NCBI GenBank assembly: GCA_905181985.1
Contig: CAJIZW010000048.1
Location: 1-32,888, forward strand
Length of the DNA: 32,888 bases
From: an uncultured Paracoccaceae bacterium
Lineage (GTDB): Bacteria; Pseudomonadota; Alphaproteobacteria; Rhodobacterales; Rhodobacteraceae
Direction: 5' to 3'
Shown: positions 20,120-28,486 of the stretch, in pieces
How the letters are laid out: every line of letters begins with the position of its first letter
Position numbering within the stretch: the first letter of the stretch is position 1
The notes under the pieces: generated by a model
What the model was told of the DNA's origin: nothing
Database searches by the model: none
The model's input: the letters and a program-made list of their open reading frames with translations, nothing else
Position numbers and translations under genes: made by a program

Positions 20120-20920
20120 ATGAATCAAGAAAAGTTAGATAATTTAAAAAAAGCAGCTGATTGGATAACAGATCAACATATACGAAGGAAAAACTACTGT
20201 TCTGTTCCCGAACGTTATGGTGTTGAAACATTAGAGGATGCTTATACTGTCCAAGAACACCTCATTGAGGACTGGGAGCAAAAATTTGGACCAATCGTAG
20301 GTTATAAGTTAGCTCTTACTTCTAAACCTATTCAAGAATTGGTAGGCTTAGATCATCCATGTATTGGACGTCTTTACCGTTCACAAATTTTTCATGGCAA
20401 TCAAACTATCCAACTATCTAGCTTTGGTCATTTAGGCATAGAGTTTGAGTTAGCAGTAAGGATTGGAGCTGATATGCCGAAAAGTTCAAAGGTGTGGACC
20501 TCAGAGAATGTAAAAGACTTTGTGAAAGCAGTCAGTGCATCATTTGAGTTAATAGATGATCGTAACGCCGACTATAGCAACTTAGAGGTTAATTCACTTG
20601 TTTCAGATAATAGTTGGTTTGGAGGGGCAGTTCTAGGAAAGGAAAATGAAAGTTGGAAACATTTAGAGTTTGATAAGGCAGTCGTAAAGAAAACAGTGAA
20701 TGATCAAATAGAAACTTCTATAACAGGAGCAGCATTAGGTGACCCTTTTAATTCAGTTGCTTGGATTGCAAACTTTCTTAACAAGCGTGGGCGGCAACTC
20801 AAAGCTAATGAATTAATTATGACTGGTTCAACCTTTGCTACAATGTTTCCAAAAAATGGTGACACAGTATCTTATGAGGTAAATGGTATCGGGACAGTAG
20901 AACTGAAAATTTCTGAGTAA
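20120..20920 (+). CDS. 2-keto-4-pentenoate hydratase / fumarylacetoacetate hydrolase family protein
   Basis: 266 aa; GYKLALTSKPIQELVGLDHPCIGRLYRSQIF, GIEFELAVRIGADMP, ASFELIDDRNADY, ALGDPFNSVAWIANFLNKRGRQLKANELIMTGS. Confidence 0.87.
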   Translation: MNQEKLDNLKKAADWITDQHIRRKNYCSVPERYGVETLEDAYTVQEHLIEDWEQKFGPIVGYKLALTSKPIQELVGLDHPCIGRLYRSQIFHGNQTIQLSSFGHLGIEFELAVRIGADMPKSSKVWTSENVKDFVKAVSASFELIDDRNADYSNLEVNSLVSDNSWFGGAVLGKENESWKHLEFDKAVVKKTVNDQIETSITGAALGDPFNSVAWIANFLNKRGRQLKANELIMTGSTFATMFPKNGDTVSYEVNGIGTVELKISE

Positions 20921-20936
20921 AATTAAATTACTATAA

Positions 20937-21006
20937 ATATTAACATTATGATACAATGTTAATATGTAAGTATCATAATGTGATACAATAGAATAATTTC
21001 ACATTA
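20937..21006. promoter_or_regulatory. Cluster of three overlapping perfect inverted repeats upstream of the 5'-nucleotidase
   Basis: IR A 20937-20947/20955-20965 (ATATTAACATT); IR B 20943-20954/20970-20981 (ACATTATGATAC); IR C 20976-20983/20999-21006 (TAATGTGA); direct repeats TGATACAAT at 20949 and 20981. Confidence 0.6.
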
Positions 21007-21048
21007 CAAAAATTATGTAATTAATTTTATAAATCTATGGGGGAACTA

Positions 21049-22656
21049 ATGAATTTTAAAAGTTATCTAGGGACGCTGGCAATAGCAAGCTTTACCTTAA
21101 TTATGTCTGGAAGTCTTGTCTTTGCCGAATACTCGCTAACAATCTTGCATACTAATGACTTTCACGCACGATTTCAGCCGATTAGTAAGTACGATAATAA
21201 TTGTAGTGAAAAAAATAATTTAAAAGGTAAGTGTTTTGGAGGATCAGCACGTTTAATAGAAGCAATAAAAAATGAGCGTACAAAATTTACCAATCAGTTT
21301 GTAAATACTAAAAGTATATTAGTTGACGGTGGTGATCAATTTATGGGCACTTTGTTCTACACCTATTACAAAGGAAAAGTTACTGCTGAAATGATGAATA
21401 GGCTCGGTTATGACGCAATGACTGTGGGAAACCATGAGTTTGATGATGGTCCAGAGGTTTTACGAGGATTTATGGATGCGGTATCATTTCCTGTTTTAAT
21501 GTCGAATGCAGACTTCAGTAAAGAACCAGCGTTGGCAAGCAAATTAATAAAATCTACTGTAATTCACAAGGCCTATCAGGGAATTGGTTTAATTGGGTTA
21601 ACACCTCAGGATACAGATGAAATAGCAAATCCCGGTCCCAATATTACATTCTCGGATCCAAGTGAAGCAGTTCAAAGAGAGGTGGATAGATTAACGAAGT
21701 TAGGTATCAATAAAATCATAGTCCTGTCTCACTCAGGTTACGAGGTTGATAAAATTGTAGCGGCAAATACGACTGGTGTTGATGTCATTGTGGGTGGTCA
21801 CTCTAATACATATTTATCAAATACAAGTGATAGGGCTAAAGGTCCTTACCCGACAGTAGTTAATAATACCCAAATCGTTCAAGCTTACGCTTATGGTAAG
21901 TTTCTAGGTGCGTTAGATGTGACATTTGATGACGCTGGGAACGTAATAACTGCGACTGGTGAACCGATAATTATGGATAGTAGTATTGCTGAAAATGAGG
22001 CGATAAAAGCTAGATTAATAGAATTAGAAGTTCCTCTGAATAAACTTAAAGAGAAGGTGGTCGCAAGCAATTCGACTAACCTTAATGGAGAGAGGGATGA
22101 CTGCCGGGTCAGAGAATGTACTATGGGTAATTTGATAGCTGACGCAATGCGTGATGCGGTTTCTGATAAGGGTTACAATATAGCATTACAGAATTCTGGC
22201 GGTATTAGAGCATCAATCGATCTTGGTGAGGTCACAATGGGTGAAGTCTTAACAGTACTTCCATTTCAAAATACCTTAGCTACTTTTAAAGTGACTGGAG
22301 AACAACTACTGGCCGCATTAGAAAATGGAGTGAGTCAAGTAGAAGATGTCAAGGGACGTTTCCCACAGGTATCTGGATTACGCTTTAGTTTTGATGCGTC
22401 AATCGCTTCGGGAGAGGGTCGAATTCAGTCTGTAGAAGTTGACCAAAATGGTAGTTGGGTTCCATTGGATATCAAAGCAACTTACGGAGTGGTGTCTAAC
22501 AACTTTATTAGAGGTGGTGGTGATGGTTATAAGATGTTTAGACAGGCCACTGACGTATATGATTTTGGACCAGATCTTGCTGATATAGTTGCAGATTTTT
22601 TGGCTAAAAATCCCAACTACCAGACTTCAGTTGAGGGTCGTATAAACCAAATGTGA
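21049..22656 (+). CDS. Secreted bifunctional 5'-nucleotidase/UDP-sugar hydrolase (UshA/NT5E family)
   Basis: Start trimmed to ATG 21049 behind GGGGGAA; signal peptide, LTILHTNDFHARFQP, VDGGDQFMGTLFY, MTVGNHEFDDGPEVL, VIVGGHSNTYL, ALQNSGGIRASI. Confidence 0.95.
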   Translation: MNFKSYLGTLAIASFTLIMSGSLVFAEYSLTILHTNDFHARFQPISKYDNNCSEKNNLKGKCFGGSARLIEAIKNERTKFTNQFVNTKSILVDGGDQFMGTLFYTYYKGKVTAEMMNRLGYDAMTVGNHEFDDGPEVLRGFMDAVSFPVLMSNADFSKEPALASKLIKSTVIHKAYQGIGLIGLTPQDTDEIANPGPNITFSDPSEAVQREVDRLTKLGINKIIVLSHSGYEVDKIVAANTTGVDVIVGGHSNTYLSNTSDRAKGPYPTVVNNTQIVQAYAYGKFLGALDVTFDDAGNVITATGEPIIMDSSIAENEAIKARLIELEVPLNKLKEKVVASNSTNLNGERDDCRVRECTMGNLIADAMRDAVSDKGYNIALQNSGGIRASIDLGEVTMGEVLTVLPFQNTLATFKVTGEQLLAALENGVSQVEDVKGRFPQVSGLRFSFDASIASGEGRIQSVEVDQNGSWVPLDIKATYGVVSNNFIRGGGDGYKMFRQATDVYDFGPDLADIVADFLAKNPNYQTSVEGRINQM

Positions 22657-22666
22657 CATATATAAT

Positions 22667-22699
22667 TAAGAACCCAGATCAATAAAGTCTGGGTTCTTA
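22667..22699. terminator. Rho-independent terminator (12-bp stem) between convergent genes
   Basis: TAAGAACCCAGA (22667-22678) / TCTGGGTTCTTA (22688-22699), 9-nt loop, followed on + strand by a short T run (gtcattttt). Confidence 0.85.
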
Positions 22700-23155
22700 G
22701 TCATTTTTCATTCTGGAGTTATTTTTGCACCATAAAAGGTGAGTTGCCTCATAGGAGCAAACTAACTCATCTTTATCCCGTATTACACTATAGGCTATAT
22801 TTACAAATCCTCGATCTGGTTTTGACTTAGATTTTTTATAGCTTACGACCTTACCAAAAACCTGTAAACTATCATCAGGGCGAACTGGTAAAATCCACTT
22901 TACGTAACTCATTCCCGGGGAACCAATAGAGCTTTCACTAAAAAGTTTGGTGTCTAGAATAAGCTTAAACGCTATTAGAAGTGTCTGCCATCCACTTGCA
23001 ATAATCCCTCCGTAAGGTGATTGCTGTGCTGCTACTTCATCGATATGAAAACTTTGTGGGTCCCACTCATGAGCAAAATCAAGAATTTCTTTTTTAGAAA
23101 TTTTCCGTGAACCTGTTTTAATTTCAAAATTTTTAGTAAAATCTTCGAAAAACAT
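22697..23155 (-). CDS. MaoC-like dehydratase / hot-dog fold protein
   Basis: 152 aa; FEDFTKNFEIKTGSRKISKKEILDFAHEWDPQSFHIDEVAAQQSPYGGIIASGWQT. Confidence 0.88.
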   Translation of the reverse strand: MFFEDFTKNFEIKTGSRKISKKEILDFAHEWDPQSFHIDEVAAQQSPYGGIIASGWQTLLIAFKLILDTKLFSESSIGSPGMSYVKWILPVRPDDSLQVFGKVVSYKKSKSKPDRGFVNIAYSVIRDKDELVCSYEATHLLWCKNNSRMKND

Positions 23156-23184
23156 CTAACCTCCTAAATATAACCTTAATGATT

Positions 23185-24153
23185 TTATTGTCTAATTTTT
23201 GACATGCCTTGAAGAACTTTTCTATTATTTATTGATTCTCGCCAGAGCATAAATAACCCAGAAGATAAGATAAGGAAAATACCAAACCACCCAGACACTA
23301 ATGGCCATTCATAAAAAACCATAATTCCCCAAAAAATAGCCATTGGCATCGAAATATATTCAAAGGGAGCAACATATGCAGCCTCACCAACTCGATATGC
23401 TTCAGAAATTAGGAGCCCGCCCAGGGCTGTCACAATACCGAGCATGGTAAACATCCAGTAATCGCTAGCTCTGGGTATTATCCACTCCCTTAGTAAAAAG
23501 CTTAGTGATGGGTCATTACTAACATTAAAACGGCCATCACCAATTGTTAGCCCTATTAGGCAAGCGACTACAACAAAAGTGAACTGAATGTAGAAAGCCA
23601 TTGTTGCAGCACTTTCTGTCTTTCGGATTTTGCGAGTTAGGATATGTAAAAAAGCATACCCAAGAGCGCCTAACATAGGAAATATTGAAGCAACTTGAAA
23701 AGCTGAACTACCAGGTTTTGATATTATTATTACACCCAGTAAACCAACTCCAATGCTTAACCAGCGCCAAACCCCGACGCGTTCATTTAAAAAAATGATT
23801 GAAAGAATTGTTATTAACAGCGGGGATATAAAAAATATTGCGACAGCATCAGCAATCGGTAACGCTGCCAATCCCATGAACATACACATATTTGCAACAA
23901 CAACACAGCACCCACGAATTATGTGAATTACTAATCGTTTTGTAAGAATTATTTTAAGGCCGTTACTAAACGGTGCGATAAAAAGTAAAATAACCAGAAC
24001 ACTAATTGTTGATCTTATAAGAATAATTTCATGAAGGGGGTACTCTGAACTTAAGTATTTTATACAGACATCATTTAATGAAAAGCAAGACACAGCCATC
24101 ATAGCATAAATTGGACCTAAAAAATTTTTATTAATAGTGAAAGGATTCAACAT
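23185..24153 (-). CDS. EamA/DMT-family transporter (second copy)
   Basis: 322 aa; GCCVVVANMCMFMGLAALPIADAVAIFFISPLLITILSIIFLNERVGVWRWLSI. Confidence 0.9.
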   Translation of the reverse strand: MLNPFTINKNFLGPIYAMMAVSCFSLNDVCIKYLSSEYPLHEIILIRSTISVLVILLFIAPFSNGLKIILTKRLVIHIIRGCCVVVANMCMFMGLAALPIADAVAIFFISPLLITILSIIFLNERVGVWRWLSIGVGLLGVIIISKPGSSAFQVASIFPMLGALGYAFLHILTRKIRKTESAATMAFYIQFTFVVVACLIGLTIGDGRFNVSNDPSLSFLLREWIIPRASDYWMFTMLGIVTALGGLLISEAYRVGEAAYVAPFEYISMPMAIFWGIMVFYEWPLVSGWFGIFLILSSGLFMLWRESINNRKVLQGMSKIRQ

Positions 24154-24359
24154 AGTTAGTTGGTCTCTTTTCTTTTAGGGGTTACAATAAAGATGAGGGT
24201 TTTCAAGTTTCAGGTATCCCTTGTTAGGTTTCCTTCTTTGCGGTAGTTCCTGATTGTAGAAGTTTAAAATGGTATGCGAAAACCTATTAAGGCTTAGTAA
24301 GTAATTTTTTAAGTATATACTTTTGAAATCAGATTCTATTGGGGAAGTATAGGTAATTC

Positions 24360-25256
24360 ATGAGCCAGTCCGAAAATATTAAAAAAAATGATGATACATC
24401 TATGGGCTTATTTTATGGTGTTTCTGCTTACTTTTTGTGGGGTGTTTTACCTCTTTACATGAAAGCTATGTCTCATATTCCAACACTAGAAATTATAGGG
24501 CATCGTATTATTTGGTCGTTACCTATTGTAGGGCTTATCTTAATTTTACGTGGAAATACAAGTAGTGTATTGTCTGCTTTAAAAGATCCAAAACAGATAC
24601 TTACATCTATTTTAACAGCATCACTACTGTCAATTAATTGGGGTTTATATGTGTGGGCAATTACATCTGGGCACGCCTTAGATGCTGCATTGGGTTATTT
24701 CATAAATCCACTTTTTAGTATTTTCCTAGGGGCTGTTTTTTTAAAAGAGAGATTGAACAGAGTTCAGTGGACAGCTATTGCCTTTGTGGCTTTAGCAGTT
24801 TGTTTGCTGACATGGGACTATGGGCATCCTCCATATATATCTCTTGGCATGACCTTTAGTTGGGGTATTTATGGTTTTTTAAAAAAATCACTTCCCATAG
24901 GGCCTAACCAAGGCTTCTTTTTGGAAATTCTTTTACTAGCGCCTATTGCAATAGCTTATATAATTTACTTAGAAATTTCTGGTGGGTATTTTTGGCATGG
25001 AGAAGTACAGGATACTCTCTTACTTTTGGGGTGTGGGATAGTGACAGCTGGTCCCCTGTTATTATTTGCTAATGGTGCAAAATTACTTCGTCTTTCCACT
25101 ATTGGTATTCTCCAATATTTAGCACCCACCATGATGTTTTTGATCGCAATTTTTGTATTTAACGAAGAGTTCGGCACTATGAGACTTATCTCATTTTCCA
25201 TTATATGGATATCATTATTGATTTACTCATTAGGAATTTTGTTTGATGACAAATAA
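24360..25256 (+). CDS. rarD: RarD-type EamA transporter
   Basis: 298 aa; GLFYGVSAYFLWGVLPLYMKAMSHIPTLEIIGHRIIWSLP, INWGLYVWAITSGHALDAALGYFINPLFSIFLGAVFLKERL. Confidence 0.92.
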   Translation: MSQSENIKKNDDTSMGLFYGVSAYFLWGVLPLYMKAMSHIPTLEIIGHRIIWSLPIVGLILILRGNTSSVLSALKDPKQILTSILTASLLSINWGLYVWAITSGHALDAALGYFINPLFSIFLGAVFLKERLNRVQWTAIAFVALAVCLLTWDYGHPPYISLGMTFSWGIYGFLKKSLPIGPNQGFFLEILLLAPIAIAYIIYLEISGGYFWHGEVQDTLLLLGCGIVTAGPLLLFANGAKLLRLSTIGILQYLAPTMMFLIAIFVFNEEFGTMRLISFSIIWISLLIYSLGILFDDK

Positions 25257-25352
25257 GAGTTCTGCGTTTAATTTGAAATCGATCTTAATAAAAACCAAAT
25301 TATGAATTAAATAACACCGCTAAACAGCTTAATGTCAAAACGAGGTAAGAGT

Positions 25353-26312
25353 ATGAATGAAATGATTAATAGAAACACGAGTGGAGTTTACATAATTTCT
25401 GCCACACCTTTTACTGATAATGGTGTTGTTGATCACTCCAGTATAGATAGCTTGGCTGACTACTATCTAGAGTCTGGTGTTTCAGGAATCACTATTTTAG
25501 GAATGATGGGTGAGGCCAACAAACTTAGTCTAGAAGAATCAAACCAATTTGTTTTGGCATTCATTAAGAGGGTGAATGGTAAGGTTCCAGTTATTGTAGG
25601 TGTCTCCTCATCTGGTGTTAATGCAATGGAAAACCTTACTAAACACTCAATGGACGCAGGGGCAGCGGGTGTTATGATTGCACCTGCTGCAGGCTTAAAT
25701 ACAGAACAAAAGATTCTTAGTTATTTTGACGTAGTTTGTGATCAAATCGGACCAAATGTACCTATATGTTATCAAGATTTTCCACAAACAACAGGTGTAC
25801 ATATATCTGCTGAAACTGTTTTAAGGCTGGCAAAAGACCATTCACAAATTGTAATGTTTAAACATGAAGATTGGCCTGGGTTAGGAAAATTAAGTGCTAT
25901 TAGAGAAGGCTGTGATACTGATAAAGTACCGAGGCTTTCAATATTAGTTGGGAATGCTGCTTTGTTTTTACCCCAAGAATTACAGCGCGGTGCTGACGGA
26001 GTTATGACAGGTTTCCCTTATGTGAAGATGCTAGTGACTGTGGAGGGTCTTCATAGAGCTGGAAATATAAATGAAGCAGAAGATATATTTGACACATTCC
26101 TACCATTAATCAGATACGACCAACAGCTTGGTATTGGAATGTCTATACGAAAGGAGATCCTATATCGTAAAAAACTTATTAAAAGTCCTTTTGTGCGATT
26201 GCCAAGGGTTAATATGTCTAAAATTGATTATGATGAATTAAGTCGGTTAATGAAACGATTGGAGTACAAATTAAAAACTACTGGTCTGGGCTCAGTAATC
26301 GATAATTATTAA
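25353..26312 (+). CDS. Dihydrodipicolinate synthase/N-acetylneuraminate lyase-family aldolase
   Basis: Track start 25332; ATG 25353 has better SD (GAGGTAAGA). SGVYIISATPFTDNGVVDHSSIDSLADYYLESGVSGITILGMMGEANKLSLEE; candidate Schiff-base Lys in QIVMFKHEDWPG; YQDFPQTTGV at the active-site Tyr region. Confidence 0.85.
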   Translation: MNEMINRNTSGVYIISATPFTDNGVVDHSSIDSLADYYLESGVSGITILGMMGEANKLSLEESNQFVLAFIKRVNGKVPVIVGVSSSGVNAMENLTKHSMDAGAAGVMIAPAAGLNTEQKILSYFDVVCDQIGPNVPICYQDFPQTTGVHISAETVLRLAKDHSQIVMFKHEDWPGLGKLSAIREGCDTDKVPRLSILVGNAALFLPQELQRGADGVMTGFPYVKMLVTVEGLHRAGNINEAEDIFDTFLPLIRYDQQLGIGMSIRKEILYRKKLIKSPFVRLPRVNMSKIDYDELSRLMKRLEYKLKTTGLGSVIDNY

Positions 26313-26341
26313 AACTATGTTAAATAATGGGAGTGTTTAAG

Positions 26342-27781
26342 ATGCATGATTTAGTTGTTGAAGGGGGTACTATTGTAACAGCTACTGAAAGCTACAGGGG
26401 TGATGTCGGTATAATCGATGGAAAGATAGCTACTCTGGGAAAAAATTTAAAAGGTAAAAAAAAGATTGATGCTACTAATAATTTAGTACTACCGGGAGGG
26501 ATTGAAGCACACTGTCATATTGCTCAAGAAAGTGCTACTGGCGGCATGACTTCAGATGACTATCAAAGTGGAAGCGTAAGTGCTGCCTATGGTGGTAATA
26601 CTTGCTTTATTCCTTTCGCAGCACAGCATCGTGGAAAGGGAATAAACGAAACGTTAGACTTATATGATAGCCGTTCAAAAAACTCATCAGTAATAGATTA
26701 TAGTTACCATTTAATAATAGCAGACCCTACACCAGATGTGATGAAACGAGAACTATCAGAAGCTGTTGCAAGGGGTATAACTTCCTTTAAGGTATTTATG
26801 ACTTATGACTTGATGAAGGTAAGTGATGAACAGTTCTTAGAAATTCTTACTACTGCAAAAGAACATGGTGTTTTGACTATGGTTCATGCGGAAAATAGTG
26901 GAATAATTAAGTGGGTCTCAGAGAAGCTTATTAAGGGCGGATATACTAAGCCTCGATATCACGCAATTAGTCATCCAGAAATTGCTGAAGTTGAAGCAAT
27001 AAATCGAGCTATAATGTTAGCAAAATTCGTTGATGCGCCATTGATGATCGTGCATGTTTCAACTGCTCAGGGAGCAGCTTTAGTATTAGAGGCGAAAAAC
27101 CAAGGCTTAAAGATTTTTAGCGAAACCTGCCCACAATACTTATTTTTAGATCGTAATGATCTTGATAGACCCGGAATGGAGGGAGCAAAATTTATTTGTT
27201 CACCCCCACTCCGAGATAAAAAAACTCAAGATGAATTATGGAAGCATCTACAAATAGGTACTTTTACAGTATTTTCTTCGGATCATTCTCCATACCGTTT
27301 TGATGAAACTGGAAAATTAGCAAAGGGGTCTGACGCACCATTTCATCAGATTGCAAATGGTATGCCTGGTATTGCAATGAGATTGCCCTTGTTGTTTTCG
27401 GAAGGGGTTAACAAGGGCCGTATAACCCTCCAGAAGTTTGTCGAGTTAAGTTCAACAAATGCGGCTCGTACTTACGGTATGTTGCCAAGAAAGGGATCTA
27501 TTTCTATTGGGGCTGATGCAGATTTAGCAATTTGGGATCCAGAAATTACTCGAGTAGTGACTGTAGAAGATCAGCATGATGCAATGGATTACACACCATT
27601 CTTGGATATGGAGGTAAAGGGTTGGCCAGTTAGTGTGATAAGCCGTGGGTCTGCTGTAATTTTAAATGGAAAGCTTGTGGGAGACCATTCCCACGGAAGA
27701 TTTACTCCAAGAGAAAAGATAGATCTTACTGGATTTGGTGGTAAACCAGCCCCTGAGCTTGATGTTGAAAGTTTCTTCTAA
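26342..27781 (+). CDS. Dihydropyrimidinase / D-hydantoinase family amidohydrolase
   Basis: Start trimmed to ATG 26342 after GGGAG. VLPGGIEAHCHI, TSFKVFMTYDLMKVSD, MVHAENS, MIVHVSTAQGAALV, FSSDHSPYRFDETGKL, GADADLAIWDPE. Confidence 0.92.
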   Translation: MHDLVVEGGTIVTATESYRGDVGIIDGKIATLGKNLKGKKKIDATNNLVLPGGIEAHCHIAQESATGGMTSDDYQSGSVSAAYGGNTCFIPFAAQHRGKGINETLDLYDSRSKNSSVIDYSYHLIIADPTPDVMKRELSEAVARGITSFKVFMTYDLMKVSDEQFLEILTTAKEHGVLTMVHAENSGIIKWVSEKLIKGGYTKPRYHAISHPEIAEVEAINRAIMLAKFVDAPLMIVHVSTAQGAALVLEAKNQGLKIFSETCPQYLFLDRNDLDRPGMEGAKFICSPPLRDKKTQDELWKHLQIGTFTVFSSDHSPYRFDETGKLAKGSDAPFHQIANGMPGIAMRLPLLFSEGVNKGRITLQKFVELSSTNAARTYGMLPRKGSISIGADADLAIWDPEITRVVTVEDQHDAMDYTPFLDMEVKGWPVSVISRGSAVILNGKLVGDHSHGRFTPREKIDLTGFGGKPAPELDVESFF

Positions 27782-27813
27782 GTGATGATTTTTAGTATAA
27801 AGGTTGGGGTATT

Positions 27814-28458
27814 ATGAAATCAATTGTGGTTATTAACCCAAACTCTAATGGAGTTGTAACTGATGGTCTCGATAAGGCACTTGAGGTTTACCGGTTCCAA
27901 GAAGGTCCTGAGATCATATGTGTAACGAATTCAAAAGGGCCATTTGGAATCGAAAGTAAATTAGATTCTGAATTGGTTGTTCCTGATATATTTGAACAAA
28001 TAAATAACCATAAAAATGCTGGAGCCTATGTAATTGCATGCTACTCTGATCCAGGGATTGATTTGTTGAGGTCTGCTATTAAAACGCCAATCTATGGAAT
28101 TGCAGAGTCTGGGATATTAACGGCTCTTTCTCGAGGTAAGAGATTCGGTGTAATTGCAATTTCCGAAGGATCTATCAGTCGGCATCGAGCCTATATTCAG
28201 AAGATGGGCGTTGCTTCAAGGTTAGCTAATGAACGCTCGTTAAATATGACGGTAGATCAGACAGCACAAGGCGCTCGCACTTTTGAAAAACTGATTGAAA
28301 TAGGAAGGAAATTATTAAAAGATGGAGCAGACGTAATAATCTTAGGTTGTGCAGGCATGGCGATTCATCGACTAGAGCTAGAAAAAGAATTGAATGCACC
28401 GGTAATAGACCCTACTCAGGCGGCGGTATCAATGGCTCTTGGTTCGCTAGTTTTATAA
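27814..28458 (+). CDS. Aspartate/glutamate/hydantoin racemase family protein
   Basis: 214 aa; IVVINPNSNGVVTDGLDKAL, YVIACYSDPGIDLLRS, IYGIAESGILTALSRGKRFGVIAI, VIILGCAGMAIHRLELE; both catalytic Cys regions present. Confidence 0.9.
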   Translation: MKSIVVINPNSNGVVTDGLDKALEVYRFQEGPEIICVTNSKGPFGIESKLDSELVVPDIFEQINNHKNAGAYVIACYSDPGIDLLRSAIKTPIYGIAESGILTALSRGKRFGVIAISEGSISRHRAYIQKMGVASRLANERSLNMTVDQTAQGARTFEKLIEIGRKLLKDGADVIILGCAGMAIHRLELEKELNAPVIDPTQAAVSMALGSLVL

Positions 28459-28486
28459 TTTATTAAACCAAAAAGGATTTAGAGCA

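Noticed and set aside
24311-24322. AAGTATATACTT 12-bp palindrome upstream of rarD
   Set aside because: Several 12-bp AT-only palindromes are expected by chance in 33 kb of AT-rich DNA; no repeat copy nearby.
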